From contig NZ_JABMLE010000002.1 in the NCBI RefSeq assembly GCF_013205025.1, positions 186,001 to 250,000 on the forward strand: 64,000 nucleotides of DNA. The letters run 5' to 3'. Under the pieces are notes generated by a model that saw nothing but the letters and a program-made list of their open reading frames with translations, did no database searches and had not been told where the DNA came from. Source of the DNA: Rathayibacter sp. VKM Ac-2857 (GTDB lineage Bacteria > Actinomycetota > Actinomycetes > Actinomycetales > Microbacteriaceae). Below, one piece after another: positions 49,059 to 58,120 of the stretch. Numbering within the stretch: the first letter of the stretch is position 1; every line of letters begins with the position of its first letter. Made by a program: the position numbers and the translations under genes.

Positions 49059-50002
49059 GCGACGATGGGGCCGTTCTCGAGCGCTCCCCCGTACCAGTCC
49101 TCGATCATCGCGCGGGCGATCGACGAGCGGCCGGGCAGCAGCACCGACTCGAGCGAGTCGTGCAGCTGCTGGCGGGTGAACCAGCGCAGGGCGACGATCT
49201 CCTCGCCGTCCGGGAGGAGGTCGGCGGGGGCCTGGTCGTCGGCGAGGCGCGCGGTGAAGCCGATCATCAGCGAGGCGGGGAACGGCCAGGGCTGCGAGCC
49301 GAGGTACTGCGGGTCGACGACGCGCATCCCGGACTCCTCGAAGATCTCGCGGACGACGGCCGCCTCGAGCGACTCCCCCGGCTCGACGAAGCCGGCCAGC
49401 AGCGAGAAGCGGCCGGTGCCCCACATCGCGTTCGAGCCGAGCAGCAGGCGGTCGTCGGCGTCGAGGACGCAGACGATGATCGCCGGGTCGGTGCGCGGGA
49501 AGACCTGGCTGCCGTCGGCGGGCGAGCGGCGGACCCAGCCGCCCTGCTCGATCACGGTGGCCTCGCCGTTGCGCGGCGAGAAGCCGTGCGAGGCGTGCCA
49601 GTTGACCATCGCGAGCGCCTCGGTGAAGAGGCCGGCGTCGCGGTCGCTGAGGTGCTCGGCGAGGGTGCGCAGGGCGCCCCAGGCGGAGTCGTCAGGCTCG
49701 AGGGCGCTCGCCTGCTCGTCCGTGAGCACGGCGGCGACGACGGGGGTGCCCGCGGGCTCGCCCTCGGCGTCGACGGTGGTGCGGCCGAGGTAGAGGCGGA
49801 GGGCGCCGGCCGGCACATCAGCCGCGGGGCGCAGGGCGAGGCGCTCGCCGTCGACCAGTGCGCGGTCGCCGCGCAGGAGGACGACCCGGGTCGCCGCATC
49901 GGCGTCGAGCTCGTCGAAGAGCTCGGGGCGCGCGCGGGCGAGGTAGTCCCGGTCGACCGCCTGACGGGCGAGCGGGAGGCGATCGGAGAAGGACGGGATC
50001 AT
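49055..50002 (-). CDS. nudC: NAD(+)/NADH pyrophosphatase (NudC-type Nudix hydrolase)
   Basis: A 315-residue protein with the Nudix box GFVEPGESLEAAVVREIFEESGM and, beyond it, YLGSQPWPFPASLM, the SQPWPFPxS motif specific to NADH pyrophosphatases. The zinc ribbon before the catalytic domain is lost: where NudC has two CxxC pairs, this sequence has WHASHGFSPRNGEATVIEQ then RRSPADGSQVFPRTDP with no cysteine. It hydrolyses NAD(H) to NMN(H) and AMP and can remove NAD caps from RNA. It is cotranscribed with the helicase gene. The ATG at 50002 begins MIPSFSDRLPLAR. Confidence 0.92.
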   Translation of the reverse strand: MIPSFSDRLPLARQAVDRDYLARARPELFDELDADAATRVVLLRGDRALVDGERLALRPAADVPAGALRLYLGRTTVDAEGEPAGTPVVAAVLTDEQASALEPDDSAWGALRTLAEHLSDRDAGLFTEALAMVNWHASHGFSPRNGEATVIEQGGWVRRSPADGSQVFPRTDPAIIVCVLDADDRLLLGSNAMWGTGRFSLLAGFVEPGESLEAAVVREIFEESGMRVVDPQYLGSQPWPFPASLMIGFTARLADDQAPADLLPDGEEIVALRWFTRQQLHDSLESVLLPGRSSIARAMIEDWYGGALENGPIVA

Positions 50003-50149
50003 GCGGGCTCATTTCGAAGCGGTGCCGGGGGGACGGCCGGTGCGGGGCCGAGGAGATGGCGGGCCGGGCGGCGGCCGGGAGGAGTGCGGCCCCTCGACGG
50101 CATCGGCTGGTCAGCGCGTGGCGACCGGCCGGTCGGGCGCCCGGCGACC

Positions 50150-50155
50150 TACCCT
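50150..50155 (+). promoter_or_regulatory. Candidate -10 box (TACCCT) for the phosphotransferase-like gene
   Basis: TACCCT ends 7 nt before the ATG at 50163 with no ribosome-binding site between, so transcription would begin at or next to the start codon. Confidence 0.45.
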
Positions 50156-50162
50156 GGTGAGC

Positions 50163-51230
50163 ATGGCCAGATCCCATCTCACTCTAGCCGCGCTGGCCAC
50201 TTCGGCCGTCGAGGGCCTCGACGTCCGGACCGCGCGCGCATTCACGCACTCCACGCACGGGGACTTCGACTCCGCTCTGCTGACCACGCGCGACGGCGCC
50301 CGCCTGGTGGTGCGCGTGCCGACGTCGCCGCTGGCCGAGCAGGAGCAGCTCGGCGACCTCGTCGCCCTGCGCGCGCTGACCGCCGGCATCCGCAGCCGCC
50401 TGCCGTTCGATCTGCAGGAGAGCATCGGGCAGACGCCGTTCGACGGCACCCGCGGCGTCGTCTACGAGTACCTCGAGGGCGACCGCGTGCTGATCGACGA
50501 CGTCGAGGCCTCCAGCGGACTCGCGGACTCGGTCGGGCGCGCGATCGGGGCGATCCACTCGCTGCCCGCGTCGTTCGTCCAGGAGGCGGGGCTGCCCGTC
50601 GCCTCGGCCCGCGACAGCGTCAACGAGTCGGTGGCCGTCATCGAGCGCGCCGCAGACACGGGCCACGTGCCCGCCGCGCTCGTCGCGCGCTGGGAGTCGG
50701 CCTCCTCCGACGAGGCGCTCTGGCAGTTCGACCCGACGGTCGTGAACGGCTCGATGACCTCCGACTCCTTCCTCCGCTCCGGCGACACCGTCAGTGCCGT
50801 GCTCGGCTGGGCGGCGCTGCGGGTGGGCGACCCGGCCCGCGATCTGCACTGGCTGCTCAGCGCCCCGGGGGCCGGCACGGCGTTCGCCGCGTACTCGCGG
50901 ATGCGCGCCGGCGCGGTCGACCGCACGATCCGCCAGCGCGCCCAGCTCTACGCCGAGCTCGAGCTCGCGCGCTGGCTGCTGCACGGCACCGAGACCGAGG
51001 ACTCGGCGATCGTCGACGACGCGGTCGGGATGCTCGACCTCCTCGTCGACAGCGTCCTCGGCGACCTGTCCGCGCCGCTGTCCACCGACACCGGACCGGT
51101 GCTCGAGGTCTCCGAGGTCGAGGAGCTGCTGAACCGCACGCCCGGCGCGCGGACCGGCTCCTCCGCTCACGGCCGCGGGCTCGCCCCCGTCGCCGAGGAG
51201 AGCGACTCCGAGAGCTCGCGCTCCGAGTAG
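50163..51230 (+). CDS. Aminoglycoside/macrolide phosphotransferase-like protein, probable pseudokinase
   Basis: A 355-residue protein with the APH-type layout: N-lobe strands (SALLTTRDGARLVVRVPTSPLA), hinge VVYEYLEGDRVL, and the C-lobe with GWAALRVGDPARDLHWLL, like the family's xDW...GDPxxDLA segment. The catalytic loop, usually HGDLHxxN, reads VVNGSMTSDSFL, so His and Asp are absent, and the metal-binding Asp before Trp is Gly (LGW). Residues 300-355 form an acidic, Ser-rich tail. It is unlikely to phosphorylate in the normal way. Its 3' end overlaps adnB on the other strand by 64 bp. Confidence 0.8.
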   Translation: MARSHLTLAALATSAVEGLDVRTARAFTHSTHGDFDSALLTTRDGARLVVRVPTSPLAEQEQLGDLVALRALTAGIRSRLPFDLQESIGQTPFDGTRGVVYEYLEGDRVLIDDVEASSGLADSVGRAIGAIHSLPASFVQEAGLPVASARDSVNESVAVIERAADTGHVPAALVARWESASSDEALWQFDPTVVNGSMTSDSFLRSGDTVSAVLGWAALRVGDPARDLHWLLSAPGAGTAFAAYSRMRAGAVDRTIRQRAQLYAELELARWLLHGTETEDSAIVDDAVGMLDLLVDSVLGDLSAPLSTDTGPVLEVSEVEELLNRTPGARTGSSAHGRGLAPVAEESDSESSRSE

Positions 51231-54200
51231 AAGCGCTCGGGTCGCAGCACGAGGTCGTCGGCGACGAAGTAGAACACCGCGTCGACGCTCTCGAGCGGCA
51301 CGCCCTTCCAGCGCGAGTAGGCGAGCCGGTACAGCGCGAGCTGGAACTGCTTGAGCTCGAGATCGGCCGCGTCCTTCGGGGCGCGGCCGGTCTTCCAGTC
51401 CACGATCTGGAAGCCCTCGTCCGTCCGGTAGACCGCGTCGAGCTTGCAGACGACGACGTGCCCGGCCAGCTGGAGGTGGATCTCGATCTCGACCGCCTCC
51501 GGCCGGCGGTCGGCCCACTCCGAGTGCTCGAAGGTGTCGATCAGCCGGGCCAGCTGCTCGCCCTCGGCGCTCTCCGCTGCCGCCCCGCCGTCGTCGAGCT
51601 CGTCGGGGAAGGTGTCGACCGCCTCCGCCTCGCCCTGGATGCCGAAGCGGTTCTCGACCCAGGAGTGGAAGGTCGTGCCGAGCCGGGTCTGCCGGTACGG
51701 GCGCTCGGGCATCGGCCGCCGCAGCTGCGCGACGACCTCGGCCGGCGTGCTGACGATGTCCTTGAACCGCGAGGCCGGGATGCGGGTCGGCAGGCCGACG
51801 CGCTCGCCGCCCGCGAGGCGCACGGCGCGCTCGGCGAGCAGCAGGCGGATGTCCGCGCCCCGGGCGCCCAGCAGCGCGGGCTCGGCGATGCGGACCCGCT
51901 CGGCCGCCGCGCGCACCCGGTCGCCGCGGGCGCCGAGCGGGTCGTGCGGCCAGTGGAAGGTGCGCGGCGCCTGCTCGAGCGGGTTCTCGAGGTTCGAGGG
52001 CTCGACCGGCAGCTCCGGCAGGGTTCTCGCCTCGGCGAGGTCGCGGAGGAAGACCCCCGGCCCGCGCGGCTTCGCCTGCCCCGCCCACCAGGAGCCGCTG
52101 AGCAGCAGGTGGTGGCGGGCCCGAGTGACGGCGACGTAGGCGAGCCGGCGCTCCTCGGACTCGTTGCGCTCGCGCAGGGTGTCGCCGAAGTCGGCGATCG
52201 CGTCGACGACCTCCTTCTGCGTCGCGCAGCCGCGCCACGCGAGATCCGGCAGCTCGGCGGCGTCGCCGCGGAAGGCGTAGGGCATCGCGCCTAAGCGCAC
52301 CCAGCCGCGGAAGCCCTCGACCGGCGTGCCGGGCAGCTCGCCGTCGACCATCCGCGGCACGGCGACCAGGTCCCACTCCAGGCCCTTCGAGCCGTGGATC
52401 GTGAGCAGCTGCACGGTGCCGGGCTCCGGGTCCTCGGGCCGGGGGGCGAGGCCGTCGCGCTTGTCCGCCAGCACGAGCCAGCGGAGGAAGCCGCGGAGCG
52501 ACGAGCCGGTGCCCGCGCCGCGGTCGTCGGTCTGCAGGTAGCCGGACACCGCCTCGCGGAACGCCTCGAGGTTGGCGCGGCCGTCGCTGCGCGACTCGTT
52601 GGCCTCCACCTCGATGTCGAGGCCGAGCTCCTGCTCCACCAGGGTGACGAAGTCGAGCAGGTCGAGGCCGGCCCGGGCGCGCAGCCCCGCGAAGAGCGTG
52701 CCGGCGTCGTGCAGGCGGAGCAGGCCCTCGTCGCTGAACGAGGACAGGGCGGAGTGGTCGATCCGGCCGTCCTCGCCGGGCCGCCGCGAGGCGATGAAGT
52801 CGAGGGCCTCGATGATCGAGCCGCCCTCGCCCTCGGTGACCGAGGCGCGCATCCGCTCGCGCACCTCCTCGGGCAGCAGCCGGTGCGCGTGGTCGCGCGA
52901 GGCGAGCCAGGAGGCGAGATCGCGGAGCGCGCGCAGGTCGCGGACGCCGAGGCGCCAGCGCGCGCCGGCCAGGAGGCGGACCAGCTCGCTGCCCGCCGCC
53001 GGGTCCTCCACCACGGTCAGCGCGGCGACGAGGTCGGCGATCTCGGGCTGCCGCAGCAGGCCGCCGATGCCGAGGATGTGGTACCGGACGCCGTGCCGCG
53101 AGAGCGCGGCGGCGAAGCGGTCCATGTGCGCGCGGACGCGGAAGAGCGCCGCGGCCGACGGCGGCGCCTCCCCGCGCTCGGCGCTCTCGGCGAGGCGGCC
53201 GGCGAACCAGCGCGCGACGTCGTCGGCCTCGTCCTCGATCGTCTCGGGGAAGGTGAGCTCGACGGCGTGGTCGGAGGCGCCCGGACCGGCGGCGAGGCGG
53301 TCGACCGGCACGGCGCTCCCCGCGGTGAGCGGCGCGACGACGGCGTTCGCGGCCGCGAGCACCCCGTGCCCGTTCCGCCAGCTGGTGGACAGCGAGAAGC
53401 GCGCCGCGGAGCCGAAGTCGAGGGCGAAGCGGCCGAGGCCCTCCGCGCTCGCGCCGCGCCAGCCGTAGATCGACTGGTGCGGGTCGCCCACGGCCATCAC
53501 GCCCTGCTCGGCGAAGAGCCGGGCGAGCAGGCGGGTCTGCAGCACCGAGGTGTCCTGGTACTCGTCGAGCAGCACGACCCGGTAGCGGGCGCGGTGCTCG
53601 TCGACGACGCGCGGCACGCGCTCGATGATCCGCAGCGCCAGCGCCACCTGGTCCGAGAACTCGACGAAGCCGCGCTCCGCCTTCGCCTCCTGGAACCGCT
53701 CGGCGAGCGCCGTCAGCACCGGCAGCGCGCCGACGGCCTGCAGCGCCTTCTCGAGCTCGCGGTAGAGACCCGAGCCGCTGGAGCCGCGGGGCAGCTCGCC
53801 GAGGCGGAGGAAGTCCTCCGCGAAGCCGGCCACCTCGGCCGGGTCGGCGAGGTTGTCGGCCAGGTCGTGGGCGAGCGCGACGGTGAGGTCGGTGAGGCGG
53901 TCGATGCTCGCCTCGACCTCGAGGATGCGCAAGTCGGCGGTGTCGGCGACGACGCCGCGCGCGAGGTGCCAGGCGGACGCCTCCGAGAGGACGGTCGCGT
54001 CGCCCTCCCGGCCGATCAGCGCTGCGTTGTCGCGGAAGATCGTGTTCGCGAAGGCGTTGTAGGTGGAGACGGTGGCGGCCTCGAACGGATCGGGCTCGGT
54101 CTGGCCCTCGCGCAGCGGCAGCAGGCCCGCGGCCCCGAGCTGGTCGATCCGGCGGCCGATCCGCTCGCCGAGCTCGGCGGCGGCCTTGCGGGTGAAGGTG

Positions 54201-54397
54201 AGGCCGAGCACCTCGGACGGCGCGGCGAGCCCGTTGGCGAGCAGCCAGAGCACGCGGTTGGCCATCGTCTCGGTCTTGCCGCTGCCGGCGCCCGCGACGA
54301 CGAGGGCCGGGGCGAGCGGCGCCTCGATGACGGCGCGCTGCTCGACGGTGGGCGGGCGCAGGTCGAGGGCCTCCGCGATGGTCAGGGCGTCGATCAC
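51167..54397 (-). CDS. adnB: ATP-dependent helicase-nuclease AdnB-like subunit
   Basis: A 1076-residue protein with an SF1A helicase at the N-terminus: Walker A VAGAGSGKTETM (35-42 core), LGLTFTRKAAAELGERI, DExx box VVLLDEYQDTSVLQ, LLTIHGSKGLEWDLVAVP and YVAVTRARHHLLLSG. A C-terminal RecB-type nuclease has IVDWKTG (998-1004) and QFQLALYRLAY. AdnA-AdnB is the actinobacterial counterpart of AddAB/RecBCD and resects double-strand breaks. GTG 54397 overlaps the adnA stop by 4 bp (GTGA). Both nuclease and helicase active sites appear intact. Confidence 0.94.
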   Translation of the reverse strand: MIDALTIAEALDLRPPTVEQRAVIEAPLAPALVVAGAGSGKTETMANRVLWLLANGLAAPSEVLGLTFTRKAAAELGERIGRRIDQLGAAGLLPLREGQTEPDPFEAATVSTYNAFANTIFRDNAALIGREGDATVLSEASAWHLARGVVADTADLRILEVEASIDRLTDLTVALAHDLADNLADPAEVAGFAEDFLRLGELPRGSSGSGLYRELEKALQAVGALPVLTALAERFQEAKAERGFVEFSDQVALALRIIERVPRVVDEHRARYRVVLLDEYQDTSVLQTRLLARLFAEQGVMAVGDPHQSIYGWRGASAEGLGRFALDFGSAARFSLSTSWRNGHGVLAAANAVVAPLTAGSAVPVDRLAAGPGASDHAVELTFPETIEDEADDVARWFAGRLAESAERGEAPPSAAALFRVRAHMDRFAAALSRHGVRYHILGIGGLLRQPEIADLVAALTVVEDPAAGSELVRLLAGARWRLGVRDLRALRDLASWLASRDHAHRLLPEEVRERMRASVTEGEGGSIIEALDFIASRRPGEDGRIDHSALSSFSDEGLLRLHDAGTLFAGLRARAGLDLLDFVTLVEQELGLDIEVEANESRSDGRANLEAFREAVSGYLQTDDRGAGTGSSLRGFLRWLVLADKRDGLAPRPEDPEPGTVQLLTIHGSKGLEWDLVAVPRMVDGELPGTPVEGFRGWVRLGAMPYAFRGDAAELPDLAWRGCATQKEVVDAIADFGDTLRERNESEERRLAYVAVTRARHHLLLSGSWWAGQAKPRGPGVFLRDLAEARTLPELPVEPSNLENPLEQAPRTFHWPHDPLGARGDRVRAAAERVRIAEPALLGARGADIRLLLAERAVRLAGGERVGLPTRIPASRFKDIVSTPAEVVAQLRRPMPERPYRQTRLGTTFHSWVENRFGIQGEAEAVDTFPDELDDGGAAAESAEGEQLARLIDTFEHSEWADRRPEAVEIEIHLQLAGHVVVCKLDAVYRTDEGFQIVDWKTGRAPKDAADLELKQFQLALYRLAYSRWKGVPLESVDAVFYFVADDLVLRPERFYSERELSESLSSATGASPRP

Positions 54398-57300
54398 GGG
54401 CGGGGTCCCTCCTCGGGGGTCGCGGCGGGGTCGGGAGCGGGGTCGGCGACCGGGTCGGGGTCGGCGGCGGGGTCGGGGTCGGCGGCGGGGTCGGGGTCGG
54501 CGGCGTCCGGGGAGGAGTCCTCGGGCGCCGCGGTCTCCTCCTCGTCCGTCTCGATCTCGTCGAGCGTCAGCCGTCCGTCCCCCGAGACCTCCGGCACCGC
54601 GTGGATCCGGTACCGCAGCGCATCGCCCGGAGAGAAGGGGACCGCGTCGAGCAGCCCCGAGAAGCCCGCCGACGCCATCCCCCGCGCGGCGGCCCGGACC
54701 CGCTCGCGCAGCGCCTCGAGCTCCTCCTCGCCGAAGCGGGGCTGGACGACCTCTCGGTAGAGCGACCCGCGGACGCCCTTCGCGACGAAGAGCAGCTTCG
54801 CGCCGCCGCCCTCGTCCGCGCCGGCCGCCTCGATCGCGCCGCTGGCGACCGCGAGCTGGTAGCTGCCGAGCTGCGCGTGCTCGGCGATGTCGGCCTGGCG
54901 CGGCGTGCTCCGGCCGGTCTTGAGGTCGACGATGACGACGGAGCCGTCCGGCGCGCGCTCGACCCGGTCGATCGAGCCGCGGATCCGGGCGGGCGGCACG
55001 TCGATCTCGAACTGCTGCTCACGCCCGAGCACCGCCCCTCCCCCGCGCTCGAAGTCGGCGAGGTAGGCGGCGAGGCCCTCGACCAGGCGCCGGGTCACCC
55101 GCAGCTGCCGCTCGCCGAGCCAGGGCGACTCGAAGACCAGCTCGGGCCAGCGCGACTCCAGCTCGGTCCACAGCGCCTCGGGCTCGGTGCTCGCCGCGTT
55201 CTCGAGCACCCAGTGCACGAGGGTGCCGACCCCCATCGCCGTGCTCGTGGTCGAGCCCGACACGGCGTCGACGAACCAGTCGAGCGGCGAGCGCTCGAAC
55301 GCCTCCAGCCGGCTGGGCGAGACCGAGACCGGCCGCTCCGGATCGTCGAGGTCGAAGAGCGGCTCGGTGGTGGAGGGCTCGAGGACGCCGTACCAGGAGG
55401 CGGGGTCGGCGCCCGGCACCTCGGCCAGCGTGAGCGCGCGCAGCCCGCGGATCGCGGCCGGCGACTCGGCCGAGTTCGGCGACGTCGCCGTGCGGCGCAG
55501 GCCCGCGACCGCGCCGCGCAAGGTCAGCGGCACGGCCGACGCCGCGTCGAGGCGCGGGGCGTCGGGCGGCGTGAGCCGGAAGAAGAGGGACGGCGTCTCG
55601 TCCTCGCCCGCGACGGCGCTGAGCACGAGCTGGCGCCGGGCCCGGGAGGCGGCGAGCGCGAACATCCGCAGCTCGTCGTCGAGGGTGGCCTTCCGGCCGT
55701 CGAGCGGGAGGTCGCCCTCGCCGCGCGCGTGCCGGATCAGCCCGTCCGGGTCGAGCAGCGAGCCGCGCTGACGCAGGTTGGGCCAGACGCCGTCCTGGAG
55801 CCGCGCGACCACGACCACGTCGAACTCGAGACCGACGACGGAGGACGGGGTGCCGATCAGCACCGCGTCCTCGACCGAGCGCGGCGCCAGGGTGTCCTCC
55901 GGCACCTCCGCCTCGAGGATCTCGGTGACGAAGCCGATGGCCGAGTGGCCGGGCGCCCGCTCCACGAAGCGCCGCGCCGCGCTGAAGAGCGCGACGACGC
56001 CGTCGAGGTTGCGGTTCGCCTCGGCCGCGGTGAGACCGGTGCCGAGCGCCAGCTCGCGCCAGGACGAGGCGACGCGGCTCGACTCCCAGGCCGACCAGAG
56101 CAGCTCCTCGATCGAGCCCTGCTCGGCGTGCAGCCGGCGGACCCGGTCGATCGTGACGGCGAGGCGCTCGGCCTGGCGCGCCGGACCGGAGTCGATCGTG
56201 GCGAAGCGGCCCGGTGCCTCCAGAGCCTCCACCAGCAGCGGATCGCTCGCGCGGATGCCCCCGCCTGCGAGCTCCTCCGCGCGCAGAGCGAGCCGCAGCC
56301 GGCGCAGGCCGAGCCGGTCGACCCCGCCGAACGGACCCAGCAGCAGCTCGGCCGCCAGCTCCGCGTCCAGCGGCCGCTCGCCGACCGCGACGCCGATCAG
56401 CACGAGCAGCGACCGGGCTGCGTGGTCGTCGCGCAGGGCGCGGCCGGCCAGCACGGAGCGCGTGGGCACCTCGGCGACGGCGAGCGCCTTCAGCAGCGGC
56501 TGCACGGCCGCGCCGGAGCGGACGACGACGGCCATCCGGCGCCACGGCACGTCGTCCCGGAGCCGCCGCTCGCGCAGCAGTCGCGCCACCGTCGCCGCCT
56601 CGCGCGCCGCCGTCGGAGCGTGCAGCACCAGCAGCGGGGCGGGCGCCCCCTCCTCGTCGGCGGGGGCCTCGGCGGCGCGCTGCCGACCGGCCGCGGCCGT
56701 GCCGATCCGCTGCGTCGCCGCGGAGACGAGCGCGCGCAGGGCCGCCCCGTGCCGGTGCACGCGGCCGAGGACCAGCGTCTCGGCGTCGCGCACGCCGATC
56801 GCCGGGCCGAAGCGGCCGAGGGTGTCGGAGGCGGCGCCGCGGTAGGCGCTCGTCGCGACGTCCGGGTCGCCGAACGCGAGCACGGTGACGCCGCGCGCGG
56901 CGAGGGCGCGCAGCAGCACGACCGTCGACTCGCTCGCCTCCTGCATGTCGTCGACGACGACGAGGCGGAGCGCCCGGATCCGCTCGCCCCCGCCTCCGTC
57001 GCGGATCGTCTCCGCCGCGAAGGCCGCGAACTCGGCGGCGTCGAGCTTCGTCCCCGCCTGCGGGGCCATCCAGTCGACGACGTCGCGGAACTCCTCGAGC
57101 ACGGCGGCGGCGGCCGACCACTCGCCGCGGTCCGCGTCCACGGCCAGCCGGCGGATCGCGGCGGTGTCGAGGCCGTGCTCGGTGGCCCGCATCCCGAACT
57201 CGCGCAGCTCGGTGCGGAAGGTGCGCAACCGCAGCACCTCGGGGCTGAACTCGTCGGGCCAGCGCGGCCCGGTGCCCTCCTCGAGGTGCCCCTCGAGCAG

Positions 57301-57726
57301 CTCGGAGAGGATGACGTCCTGCTCGCCACCGGTGAGGAGAGTCGGCCGGTCGATCCCGAGCTCCTTGGCGGCGGCGGTCACCGCCTCGAAGGCCAGCGAG
57401 GTGGCGGTCCGCGCCAGCGGCCCCCGCGTCGGGACGCCGAGCCGCAGCGCGAGCACGTCGCGCAGTGCCGTCGCGGCCGTGCGGCTGGCGGCGAGCACGG
57501 CGATCGACTCCGGCTCGTAGCCGCGCTCGAGCACGCGCTCCGCGACGAGCTCGACGATCGTGCTCGTCTTCCCCGAGCCCGGGGCGCCGAGCACCGCGGC
57601 GCTGCGGCCGTCCGGCAGGGCGAGGACGGCGCGCTGCGACGCGTCGAGGACGAGCCCCTCGCCTGCCGAGCCGTCGCGGGCGGGAGCCTCGTCGGAGGCG
57701 GGTGCCGGGGTTCGAGGAGCGCTCAC
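54394..57726 (-). CDS. adnA: ATP-dependent helicase-nuclease AdnA-like subunit
   Basis: A 1110-residue protein with an SF1-type helicase (Walker A GAPGSGKTST, residues 47-54 core; DExx position VVVDDMQEASES, with Asp-Asp; IGTPSSVVGLEFDVVVVARL) and a C-terminal nuclease with RGSIDRVER and IVDLKTG (932-938). The tail holds a three-fold DPDPAA-type repeat encoded by an exact 18-bp tandem repeat. The helicase domain is less canonical than in AdnB, as expected for AdnA. It is upstream of and coupled to adnB. The ATG begins MSAPRTPAPAS. Confidence 0.93.
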   Translation of the reverse strand: MSAPRTPAPASDEAPARDGSAGEGLVLDASQRAVLALPDGRSAAVLGAPGSGKTSTIVELVAERVLERGYEPESIAVLAASRTAATALRDVLALRLGVPTRGPLARTATSLAFEAVTAAAKELGIDRPTLLTGGEQDVILSELLEGHLEEGTGPRWPDEFSPEVLRLRTFRTELREFGMRATEHGLDTAAIRRLAVDADRGEWSAAAAVLEEFRDVVDWMAPQAGTKLDAAEFAAFAAETIRDGGGGERIRALRLVVVDDMQEASESTVVLLRALAARGVTVLAFGDPDVATSAYRGAASDTLGRFGPAIGVRDAETLVLGRVHRHGAALRALVSAATQRIGTAAAGRQRAAEAPADEEGAPAPLLVLHAPTAAREAATVARLLRERRLRDDVPWRRMAVVVRSGAAVQPLLKALAVAEVPTRSVLAGRALRDDHAARSLLVLIGVAVGERPLDAELAAELLLGPFGGVDRLGLRRLRLALRAEELAGGGIRASDPLLVEALEAPGRFATIDSGPARQAERLAVTIDRVRRLHAEQGSIEELLWSAWESSRVASSWRELALGTGLTAAEANRNLDGVVALFSAARRFVERAPGHSAIGFVTEILEAEVPEDTLAPRSVEDAVLIGTPSSVVGLEFDVVVVARLQDGVWPNLRQRGSLLDPDGLIRHARGEGDLPLDGRKATLDDELRMFALAASRARRQLVLSAVAGEDETPSLFFRLTPPDAPRLDAASAVPLTLRGAVAGLRRTATSPNSAESPAAIRGLRALTLAEVPGADPASWYGVLEPSTTEPLFDLDDPERPVSVSPSRLEAFERSPLDWFVDAVSGSTTSTAMGVGTLVHWVLENAASTEPEALWTELESRWPELVFESPWLGERQLRVTRRLVEGLAAYLADFERGGGAVLGREQQFEIDVPPARIRGSIDRVERAPDGSVVIVDLKTGRSTPRQADIAEHAQLGSYQLAVASGAIEAAGADEGGGAKLLFVAKGVRGSLYREVVQPRFGEEELEALRERVRAAARGMASAGFSGLLDAVPFSPGDALRYRIHAVPEVSGDGRLTLDEIETDEEETAAPEDSSPDAADPDPAADPDPAADPDPVADPAPDPAATPEEGPRP
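54452..54505. repeat. Three perfect 18-bp tandem repeats in the adnA 3' end
   Basis: GGGTCGGGGTCGGCGGCG is repeated three times without change. On the minus strand it encodes an acidic Asp-Pro-Ala tail just before the adnA stop. Copy number may vary by slippage. Confidence 0.95.
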
Positions 57727-57835
57727 GCGACCACGCTAACGAAGACCGCCGACACTGCCGCGCGCCCTCGGGCGGCCCCTCCCGGGCCGGGTCCGCTCAG
57801 CGCGAAACCGGCGTCGGCCGCGCCGCGCGGTCCCG

Positions 57836-57841
57836 TATCCT
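57836..57841 (+). promoter_or_regulatory. Candidate -10 box (TATCCT) for the DUF3107 gene
   Basis: TATCCT lies 33 nt before the GTG at 57875 in the divergent gap with adnA. GAAAGG serves as a modest ribosome site. Confidence 0.5.
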
Positions 57842-57874
57842 GACAGCCACGTCCCCTCCCGAAAGGCACTGCTG

Positions 57875-58099
57875 GTGGAAATCCGTATCGGAATCGTCAA
57901 CACCCCGCGCGAGCTCAACTTCGAGTCCTCGCTGTCCGTGGCCGAGGTCGAGAAGACGGTGACCACCGCGCTCGAGGCGGGCGCCAAGGTCCTCCGCCTG
58001 CGCGACGAGAAGGGCAAGATCTACATCGTCCCCACCGAGACCATCGCCTTCGTCGAGGTCGGCTCCGAGGAGTCGCGCCGCGTCGGCTTCGTCGCCTAG
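57875..58099 (+). CDS. DUF3107 family protein
   Basis: A 74-residue protein, MEIRIGIVNTPRELNFESSL..., with a compact beta-alpha-beta pattern and the segment LRDEKGKIYIVPTETIAFVE. This is the whole length of the actinobacterial DUF3107 family. No catalytic residues or membrane segments are seen. It often lies near AdnAB or DEAD-box helicase genes in actinobacteria, as here, but its function is not known. The start is GTG. It is followed 21 bp later by a small membrane protein gene and probably cotranscribed. Confidence 0.92.
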   Translation: MEIRIGIVNTPRELNFESSLSVAEVEKTVTTALEAGAKVLRLRDEKGKIYIVPTETIAFVEVGSEESRRVGFVA

Positions 58100-58120
58100 C
58101 CCCTCCCGCACGGTCACGTC

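Noticed and set aside
50163..51230. Macrolide or aminoglycoside resistance gene
   Set aside because: The fold is similar but the catalytic His-Gly-Asp is missing, and the gene sits in a conserved-looking repair block without mobility signs.
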